Positions 33,601 to 64,000 of a stretch of 64,000 nucleotides of DNA are shown piece by piece. The notes under the pieces were generated by a model. That model was not told where the DNA came from and searched no databases. It saw only the letters and a program-made list of their open reading frames with translations. The stretch spans positions 77,809,722 through 77,873,721 of the forward strand of contig NC_090696.1 of assembly GCF_040954835.1 (NCBI RefSeq), written 5' to 3'. Origin of the DNA: Lepisosteus oculatus (Eukaryota > Chordata > Actinopteri > Semionotiformes > Lepisosteidae). Positions within the stretch are counted from its first letter, which is position 1, and the number at the start of each line of letters is the position of its first letter. The translations under genes and the position numbers were made by a program.

Positions 33601-35694
33601 TGTTCTGCCTGATTTTTGTGAAACTGCTTATCAACAGACTTTGTAATTACAAAAATATGTCATTCGTCCTTCTCGGTTCCTAAAATTCCCCAAGGCATCA
33701 CATCTATAGCATGTTGCCCTTTTCTTGGGCTGGGCCAGGCGTCTTAGTTGACTACTTCCTATGTAGATGAAATAGTCAGACTACAGCTTTCTGCAGTGGG
33801 GAAATGTTTAAGGTCAGTGCCGAACTCTGTGTGTTGTGCAGCCGGTACAGCTGTCTTGACGCCCGCATGTACGATGACGAAACGCTGACCGTGGTGCTGA
33901 AAGAGGCTGTGGAGGAGGAGGAAGAGAGCAGAGGGAGGATTCTGGCACAGCTGCCCCTATCCCCAGTCTACACTGGAGAAGATGAGTTTGCGTGGGATCC
34001 CCTCCTGAGGTAGTCTGGCGAGGAGAAATCCAGGAGCTCCCCTCTCTTGAATGGTTCGCCTGCGCATGTCGATATAGTATCACCCTTTGTTTACTCTGCG
34101 GGGGCCCCTGGTGATTTCACTGCGATTTGGTAGTCGTCTGAGAGCTGGTATACTTTTTCAAATTTAAAACGTTTAAACTTGCATCTCATGAAATTTTTAC
34201 GTGACACAGCAGCTCCTCCTCAAAGTCCAATCGCCAGACGTGACCTCCAGTTCAGCTGTGAAGAGAAGAGAGAAAGAAACCTCTTTATCACATCTACCCC
34301 TGTGTGCAGACTGGAGCTCTGCCACTGTCTCTCCTTCCTGCTCTTGAGCACTCTGCAGAGCTGCATCTGTTGCTTCTGTGCTTAAGGTCACGGGGTCATA
34401 TTGCACGATGCAGTTTGGGTCCTTTGAGGAAGAGCAAGTGCGTTTCCTCCCTGCGATGACGAGCGAGATTTGCAAACTTTTGAAAATTAATGGAATGAGA
34501 TGAAATCATTTGGGGCCTCTGACAAGAAGCTGATATGTGTGAATGAAACCCGTACGTTTTACGTACAGTAATCATGTTCACTTTAGATAGATAGATAATA
34601 CTTTATTAATCCCGTAGGGAAATTGATGTGTTGTAGTTGAAACACTACAGTAAACCACTGCACTTTCTAAGCTGTCAATCAAATCAGCGTTCATGGTCAC
34701 TGTTAGCTGCCGATGTGGAAACGTTTGGATCTGATTCACCTGGGAGGTGTTGGAAGACCAGACTCTTCTAGGGTGACCGCCGCTGACCAGAGTGTGTTTG
34801 CAGACTGGACCAGCAGAGTGGGGGGATCCCGGCCCATAACCTGGTGCTGGAGAACCAGAGGAGGACGCTGGAGAACATGAAGGCGCAGTACGTGGCTGTA
34901 AATGGGATTCGCAAAGTCGCATGTGTGGTAAGGAGCTCCTGTACTCGTTTAGCCACAGAGAAATCTGCACACAGGCATGTCTTTGTTTTCCACAGGGAAC
35001 ACCCTCGTCATGGTTTCTCCCGGAGAACATCTCACTCCCCATTCCAATGTGTTTCGACACGTCCCTCTCTCTTCCCAGTATACATCTCCTCTACCAGCCC
35101 TGTGAATTGGATTTTACATTGACATGGCTCTGTTGTCCACCCGAGCCGAGCTGAAACCTGGAGTTCTTTCTCCTTCAGGAAGCTGAATGTTTGCGACGTG
35201 TTTTCAATAAAACACCCCCTGCTTTCCTGTCTTTGTGAGGAATTAATGTTTAATTGATTGGAGACTTTTTAATGATGCTGTTTGATTAAATCATCAGATT
35301 AAATGGGATTAATACACTGTTCTTTCATGGAAACTACAGTCCGTAGGGGAGGGAAGGGGGTGTGATCAGGGCTTGTAGCCCAGGTGAGCAGTTTATTTTT
35401 ATTAGCTGACATATTACAGAATCAGAGCTCGTGCCTTCGATTCGCAGCGCGACTGATGCAGAATGTCCTTTGCAGCTCAGCCGGAGCCTCCAGCACATCC
35501 GCGTGTTTGAGATGGACGTGGAGGACGAGGAGGAGGAGGACAGGCTGGAGTCCCAGGACGCCGGCGCCGATCCCGACCGGCTGGAGGAATCGCTGGGCAG
35601 CCAGGCTGCCGGGGAAGGCCAGGACTCGTCGGAGGAGCAGCCTTCCACTTCTGAAACAGCGACTCCCCGGCTGGAGAAGGACAGTGGGATGTGA
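21609..35694 (+). CDS. anapc4: ANAPC4, anaphase-promoting complex subunit 4
   Basis: Coding exons: 21609-21716, 22374-22479, 22991-23123, 23443-23514, 23788-23814, 23895-23939, 24665-24749, 25337-25444, 25639-25722, 25828-25914, 26309-26373, 26796-26838, 27181-27257, 27525-27625, 28210-28261, 28607-28662, 29367-29413, 29599-29655, 29753-29809, 30616-30709, 30893-30990, 32280-32341, 32778-32816, 32922-33023, 33453-33530, 33842-34009, 34804-34927 and 35476-35694. Total 2394 nt, 797 aa (human 808). APC4 is a platform scaffold of the APC/C E3 ubiquitin ligase, which targets cyclin B and securin. The N-terminal WD40-type propeller shows [45 protein letters not shown]. The central helical APC4 domain shows [20 protein letters not shown] and FKAFFRWLY, and is followed by [20 protein letters not shown]. 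The C-terminus is acidic ([11 protein letters not shown]). The exon starting 21601 carries the ATG at 21609. Odd points: a GC donor after exon 20 and a 27-nt exon 5. Confidence 0.96.
23788..23814 (+). CDS. anapc4: anapc4 microexon (27 nt)
   Basis: It is flanked by TTTACAG and GTAGTT and keeps the phase (codon split on both sides). It encodes SYSTTSKIF, matching the equivalent stretch of vertebrate APC4 (NYSNTSKIF in human). Its nine-residue length makes it easy for gene finders to miss. Confidence 0.9.
24113..24297. mobile_element. fold-back (MITE-like) element in anapc4 intron
   Basis: The left arm from 24115 reads GGTAAAGGTTTATTCC, then GCTGAAAAGAAA, GTTTCG, and TGGAGGCTTCTCCGGGTG. The right arm (24207-24294), reverse complemented, reads GTAAAGGTTTATTCC, GCTGAGAAGAGAA, ACGTTTCG, TGGAGTCTTCTTCAGGTG. 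The two arms pair over 60-90 bases around a loop of about 30. No coding capacity. It lies between anapc4 exons 6 and 7. Confidence 0.75.
25985..26105 (+). mobile_element. L2-type LINE 3' tail fragment
   Basis: GATGGACTGGTGTTCCATTT, then TGTCCTGCCTTGCATTCACTG, CTGGATAGGCTCTGGTCCCC and GCAGCCCTGAACTGGATTA, ending in an imperfect short repeat. This is the common fish L2-like tail. Only the tail is present, within the anapc4 intron after exon 10 (25915-26308). Confidence 0.75.
29240..29321 (-). pseudogene. tRNA-Ser(AGA) pseudogene
   Basis: The minus strand from 29321 reads GCAGTCATGGCTGAGCGGTC, AAGGC, then a perfect five-pair anticodon stem GTGGA/TCCAC around CTAGAAA (anticodon AGA), and a short variable arm GGAGTCTTCC. 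These match serine tRNA features. The 3' third is wrecked: no GGTTCGAATCC B box, and the 3' acceptor strand does not pair with GCAGTCA. So it should not give a tRNA. It lies in the anapc4 intron before exon 17; it could also be the head of an old tRNA-derived SINE. Confidence 0.65.
30710..30892 (+). other. anapc4: GC-AG intron of anapc4
   Basis: The only reading that joins THLK to [10 protein letters not shown] in phase uses AAAG|GCAAGG at 30709/30710 as donor and TTTCCAG at 30892 as acceptor. The donor is GC instead of GT, within an otherwise near-consensus context, as is usual for GC-AG introns. No suitable GT lies nearby in phase. Confidence 0.85.
31074..31701 (+). repeat. 42-bp minisatellite in anapc4 intron
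   Basis: Fourteen full units start at 31082 and every 42 bases to 31628, plus a partial 15th at 31670. Each begins GTGTACCCCTCTGGTGACCT. The units look identical except for a C/G change (GAGGCAGC or GAGGGAGC) after units 4, 9 and 13. As 42 is divisible by three, long frames stay open on both strands ([14 protein letters not shown] and [14 protein letters not shown] repeats), but these are not exons: the array lies between the donor at 30990 and the acceptor at 32279. The rest of that intron (31702-32279) is unremarkable. Confidence 0.98.
34586..34626 (-). mobile_element. short retroelement 3'-end fragment
   Basis: GATAGATAGATAATACTTTA followed by TTAATCCCGTAGGGAAATT, a common end of fish retroelements, here in reverse orientation within the anapc4 intron before exon 27. 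A similar end is at 36461-36493. Confidence 0.6.
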
Positions 35695-35985
35695 TGTGGT
35701 GGGTGGGGGGGCCACCCTGGTCCTGGAGAGCCCCGTCAGTCACCCTTAAGTCGCCAGATGGTAAAGACTTGGATGTGATTAGTAAATCGATCAATTGTAT
35801 CAAATAGCTGATGGCCAGTTGTGTTCCTCGAGAGCTACAGCGTCCTGGAAGGAAAGCATGTCACCCTGGTCTGTGACACGTGATGGGTGCGGGCTCTCCA
35901 GAGCCAAGGCGTGTTTGCACCCTGGAGATCAGGCGTGAAGCTGCAGCCTCTGATCGCACTAATAAAGTCCTTCCCTCCCTCCTCC
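35695..35985 (+). terminator. anapc4: anapc4 3'UTR with polyadenylation signal
   Basis: AATAAA at 35961-35966 lies 267 bases past the stop, followed by a T/C-rich tract. This gives a compact 3'UTR and leaves about 1 kb before the slain2 promoter. Confidence 0.65.
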
Positions 35986-37029
35986 AGTTTCTTCTCCCTG
36001 CCTGTCCAGGGCGCGCGTCTTGTGTGATTCAGGTCCCAGCTTGTGCTGCTGTGAAACTGACAAACCTCTCGTGCACATGTGAGAAATCTGCTTGGGTACA
36101 CAGCAGCGAGGTCCTTCCTGGCCAATCTCATCATCTCTCAATTGTGTTTTTCTTGTTCGCAAGGACATTTGCACTTCGGCCTTTTTGCAGTGGCTAAAAA
36201 AACGTGTGTTTATCTTGTAAGTGCAAACGAGTCCACAGCATCAAGCCCTAGGTAACGAGTTCTCCCCCACATGAAGGTTTCTGCTCAGGTGCCTTGATAA
36301 TTTTGAAAAGGAACAGCCTGACCCTCACTACTGCTGCCTCTGGGGGTACCGGCTTCAACTGCAAGGCTGGGTGAGGCGTTCCGCACTCTCGCAGCCCTTT
36401 GCGTAAAGAGCCTGCCGTCCTGTCCACTCGACCCTGGTGAGGCGCAGACGGCAGGAGAGATAGATAGATACTTTATTGATCCCGTGAGGGAATTCTGCTC
36501 AGGGCGTGGTCTCGCCAGCGCCCGTGTGCCACCGGCCCTGGCGCCGTGGGGGCTGTGTGTGGGACGGCCCTGCTGGACCCGTGCTGCTTTGGGGATGTCG
36601 CGGGCGTGAAACAAAAAAAAAGAAAAGCAGGCCCGGAAAGCCTTTCTTGTATTTTACTGTGAGCGTAGCTATCGCCTAGTTTGCTCAAACCCCTTGAAGG
36701 TAAAGCAAGTGTTATCCAGTTGTCTGTGTCTTTCTGAATTCCTCATTGTGCGCTAACTGATAATGCAGGCAGGATCTCTACAACAGCAGTACAATCCGCA
36801 CACTCTGACAGCCTTGTGCAGCAGATTGTACAAGAAATACTGCATACTTTGTCTTCAATCCAATCATCTTTTTCTGTCATAAACTACCCAATAGTATGGG
36901 TCCGGAATATGAAGGATGACAAAGAAAATTGAACGATTAAATATGCCTTTCGCCCATATCACGTTGATTATAATCAAAGTTTACCCAGGGATGTTTTATA
37001 CTACTCTTAAATCATGACGACACCCGCAA
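35986..37029. other. anapc4-slain2 intergenic DNA with two repeat fragments
   Basis: It contains a family A fragment (36330-36425: GGCTTCAACTGCAAGGCTGG, GCAGCCCTTTGCGTAAAGAG) and a retroelement end (36461-36493: GATAGATAGATACTTTATTG followed by ATCCCG). No gene is recognised. Confidence 0.6.
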
Positions 37030-37359
37030 CGACGCCACCTCACCCCCCTAGGATGTCTGGGTGCGCGCTCACGTCCACGCGTGCGTGCTCGACCCCGGCA
37101 GGGAGCGTCGGGACGTAACCCCTGCGTCTGCCAGTGGCCTCACGGCTGGTGACGGGTCCGCAAAGATGGCGTCGGCGAGCTGGCCGGCGGTGTTGTGCCG
37201 AAGAAGATGACGACGACGACGTCTAGCTCGCCGTCTGTGTGTGACATCCAAGTGTCTGCTGGGTACACCTAGAGCAACCGAGCGGAGAAGGCCCTGGGAT
37301 CTTCGAGACGCGCGGATAGAGAGTCGGCGGCCGAAGAAGCAGCCGTGTGTCGCCAGTCC
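37030..37359 (+). promoter_or_regulatory. slain2: slain2 CpG-island promoter and 5'UTR
   Basis: A CpG-rich block leads into the slain2 ATG (37360). It has a YY1/TISU-type element AAGATGGCG (37163-37171), whose ATG opens a 14-codon upstream frame (37166-37210) not in frame with the main ORF. No TATA box. The CpG island continues through exon 1 into intron 1. Confidence 0.6.
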
Positions 37360-60892
<23,533 letters not shown>

Positions 60893-62460
60893 AGCCCCCC
60901 GGCCGCAGCAGAGCTCTGAGCACGCAGCTCCATCTCTCCGTCTCCCACGGCTTCCCACGCGAGGGAGCCTCGGCCTCCGCCGATTAATCAGCACAGAACT
61001 GGCAATGCCAATGGCAATGCAGCACTTTACTGACGCTGGCTCTTTTTTTTTAAATAAAAAAAAAATCTTCATACAATCACTTTTCCGCGGAATCCTCATC
61101 GAAGCAGAGCTCCTGCAGGACCCGGTGAGGTGTCCCAGGCGCCGGGGCTCGGTCCCAGTGGATGCCAAAGAAACCAGCTGTCCGCTCGCGGCAGCGAAGG
61201 GGAGGCGCGCGGACTGTTACACTCCGATCTGGCACAGCAGCGACGAGCCTCCGCGAGACTGGGAGTCGGGACGGGCTCCCTCGTGCCCCGCGCCGCGCGG
61301 ACGCCTCTTGCTTGTGAAGGGCAGCAGGCGGCAGAGGAGGCACCTGACACTCGAACTGTGCTTTCACTGTTGAGCCGGCTGTTACTCCAGACATATCTGC
61401 CTGCAGAGGGTGCAGCTGAAATGACATATCTGGAGGAGGCCATGCCAAAGGGCTTAGTGTTCGTTTCTAGGATCTCTTTCTGTTCTGCACTGTATGTCTC
61501 GGCTCAGGAACCCGTCATTGGTGTGCAGCCAGCTTCTCGGTACAAGAGGGGGGCAGGTGCCCCTCGTGTCCGTCTCCCATCAGCATCTGTTCCTCTTCCC
61601 TCGCAGCGCGGAGCTGCACGTGGAGCTCTGTTCAAACTATGCACCCGTCCCACAGCGACACCAGACTGAAGCGTGTGGACTGGACACCTGCCTCCTTTCA
61701 TCCTGCAGGCAGAGACGCGTTGTGTGTGAAACGCCCCTGTAACTTCAGTGTTACACATTGAGGTGCTGGGTAGGAGAAAGTTGCCTTGTATAGCCACGTC
61801 TCGCAGCGAGTAAGGCCTTGAGTCCTGGCAGTGCCCCCCATTTCATGCCTGTAAAGTGCCTGGGTTGATGAAATCAATCATCCTTCAGTTCAGTTTGGCA
61901 GTGCGCCCTGTCCGTTCAGACTGGTCTTCAGGAGGAGACCGTCGCTCCTCTGGTTTTGTGGTGGTGGGGTGGGTTTGGAGCCTCCGAGGCGACGCGCGCC
62001 GATCTCGGGCCGGCCCGCTGCCCCCAGGGCCCCGAGCGGCAGGCTCGTCCGCCCCTCCGGCCCAGGCAGTGCTTTCAAAAACACACTAGCTTTCCCATCC
62101 TCGGATACCTCGCCGTCGGGACACTCGAAACTGGCCGTCCCTGGGGCTTCGGTAAGCATATTGGTCTCCTGGCATTTTTGCTTTGCTTTCCTGAACAGCT
62201 CTGAGGTTCGAGTCTCAAGCCAGTCTGCTGCCAGAGACCTGGGGACTTGCCTGCTGGCGCCGATTTCACCCGAGTCCTCTCCGGTTCGGTGATGTGTTGC
62301 CAGGAGATCGTCACAAAACAGCATTTATTTCAAGGAGGGTTCTTTTAGTCAACCAACTAGAGTGCATTGATATTTAAATTTGCGAGATATATTTATTCAA
62401 ATTTATTTAAAAGACTTCTTTAAAATTATATTTTTTTTTCACAAAAATAAAATTCTTTGA
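60893..62460 (+). other. slain2: slain2 3'UTR (extent uncertain)
   Basis: AATAAA signals lie at 61053-61058, inside a T-rich/A-rich tract, and at 62446-62451 at the end of an AT-rich stretch. The vertebrate SLAIN2 3'UTR is long, so the distal signal is the better guess. Long GC-rich frames at 61.1-62.3 kb run on both strands without family similarity and are taken as chance. Confidence 0.45.
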
Positions 62461-64000
62461 TTTGTTTTTGTTTTTTTAGCCTCCACTGCTAAAATTGTAC
62501 ATTGAAGATTTTGTTTTGTTGGAAAGTTCGTTTACGTTATTTATTGCTTGAATCCTGTTGATTTGGTTTTGTGTTGAGAATACTTTAAATAATGAGTGGA
62601 CAGAAAAAAGTAGAATTAGGATTTCAAAAGTGGACTTAACTGTTAGCACAGACAAGATTACTACAGACGACTTCTTTTAGGTTTCTTATTTGATGCTGTA
62701 GCTCTGCTTGAGTGTTGAGGTGTGTGACTGGCTACAGTTGAGGTAGAGTTTCTGTGAATTGATAGTGGGGGATGGTTCTTGCGTCACAGTTATTTGTATC
62801 ATAATGTTTCCGACAACATCCCTCTCCGTTTTATATCCAGCAAGTTGATGGTTGTAGTTTTTCAAGAGTGCAAATAGAACAAATGTGTACAAGACAGAAC
62901 TCCAATGCTAACCATTGTCTTTCGATCTTGGAACAAGTTTCTTACCTCACGGTGGTACAGTTGAAGGACACCGCCTGGTCTCCGGGCTCTCGGGCCCTGC
63001 GAGCCTCCTGACCTCCAGCGGTGCCCAGAGAGCAGCGCTTGACCTGTCCTTGTCTGTGACCGCGAGGCGTCCGGCTTGAGCTACGGACCCTGCTGCGGCT
63101 CCAGACGCCAGCCCATACAATCATCACCGAGCCGGGCTGGAAGCACAACGGCTTTCCCGTGTTCGGGAAGCGAGTGAAAAAGTGAGCTTTTCCCAAAGTC
63201 TTTTCCGTGTTTGGGAAAGTTCTGTTGTTAGGCAAGTGACTGCTGTCCTGTAAAGAACAGTTCGTTTAAATTTGGAAAGCAATAATTAAAAGGGGTGTCT
63301 CTGGAGGTTTAAGCGGCACAATATTAACTTTAGATTTAAAAGTTATTTTCCGAACAGTAGAGGTGCCAAGCTCTCGCTGTTGCAGGTCGAATAGACTTTT
63401 AAACAAAAAATAAACATTTAATTTGACTGTTATAGTATTGTGTGACGTTGTACTAAGAGCTTTATTAGTTGACAGGGTTATTGTCTTAGCTTTCTGTGCC
63501 AGAATAAAATTCAGATTCGTAGACGTGCAGTTTGCCCCCGGCTTGCGAAAGTAGCCTTAAATATTTAAAGAATCATTGTAGGATGGGGAATAAAAAATCC
63601 TTTAACATGATTATTTTAAATTAGCCAAGTTAAAGTCTGCATTTTAATTGGGAGTAAATTAAAAAGTGGAGTGTTAATTCTTTTAATCCAACATCTAATT
63701 TTTTTTTTGCTACTCAACATTAAAAAACCCTTCCGCTGTAACGGATCTGTGCGTCTTCCGAGTGAAACGTACCCAGCGAGGCGGGCATGGTGTTTTGCAT
63801 GCGCGCAGTGCTCATATATCGACCTCTGGGGTGGCATCTGTTAGTCCGCAAGGAGCCTGCAGACTGCTGGGGGACACCCCACCTGCAGTGACCCCCCAGA
63901 AGCGGGACCCCTCTCGATTGTCACTGAAACACATGCGACAGGCTCCCACACGTCCGCACAGCAGCTGGGACAAGGGGTCCTGCAGCAACAGCGCAGGAGG
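62461..64000. other. right-hand end, no gene recognised
   Basis: AT-rich sequence with an interposed GC-rich island (about 62.95-63.17 kb). Frames are short and none resembles a known family. It may be distal slain2 3'UTR or intergenic. Confidence 0.5.

Noticed and set aside
61077-62324. Several 80-180-codon frames after the slain2 stop
   Set aside because: They overlap on both strands and have no recognisable domain or splice structure, so they are likely chance frames in UTR.

Overview
This is vertebrate nuclear DNA, most likely from a ray-finned fish. All coding sequence is split into short exons with GT-AG introns. The proteins read as clear orthologues of vertebrate CLOCK, TMEM165, SRD5A3, ANAPC4 and SLAIN2. 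The introns carry fish-type repeats: a Tc1 remnant, tRNA-derived SINEs and L2-type LINE pieces. Compact introns and single copies would suit a non-teleost fish such as a holostean, but I cannot fix the species. The human orthologues all lie on chromosome 4 (CLOCK, TMEM165 and SRD5A3 together at 4q12; ANAPC4 and SLAIN2 on 4p), so this is an old linkage group.

Layout: 1-1864 holds the last two coding exons of clock (+), followed by a long AT-rich 3'UTR/intergenic stretch to about 8.2 kb. tmem165 (-; six coding exons, 302 aa) spans 9254-14452. srd5a3 (-; five exons, 311 aa) spans 16489-20022. A head-to-head CpG-rich promoter region around 20.44-20.64 kb separates srd5a3 from anapc4 (+; 28 coding exons, 797 aa, 21609-35694). 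slain2 (+; eight constitutive coding exons, 556 aa, 37360-60892) follows, with a probable 78-nt cassette exon. The rest, to 64000, is slain2 3'UTR and unassigned DNA. All exon joins were checked for phase and each gene reads through to a normal C-terminus.

The genes do not form one pathway. tmem165 (Golgi cation/proton exchange) and srd5a3 (polyprenol reduction for dolichol) both serve glycosylation. anapc4 is a scaffold of the APC/C ubiquitin ligase, slain2 promotes microtubule growth, and clock is the circadian bHLH-PAS factor.

I found no undescribed molecular system. The most notable points are: a phase-neutral slain2 cassette exon whose inclusion would split an SxIP EB-binding motif; a GC-AG intron and a 27-nt microexon in anapc4; a 42-bp minisatellite open in several frames; a tandem repeat grown from a LINE tail; a tRNA-Ser(AGA) pseudogene; a fold-back element; a TIR element; and two interspersed repeat families with several copies each.
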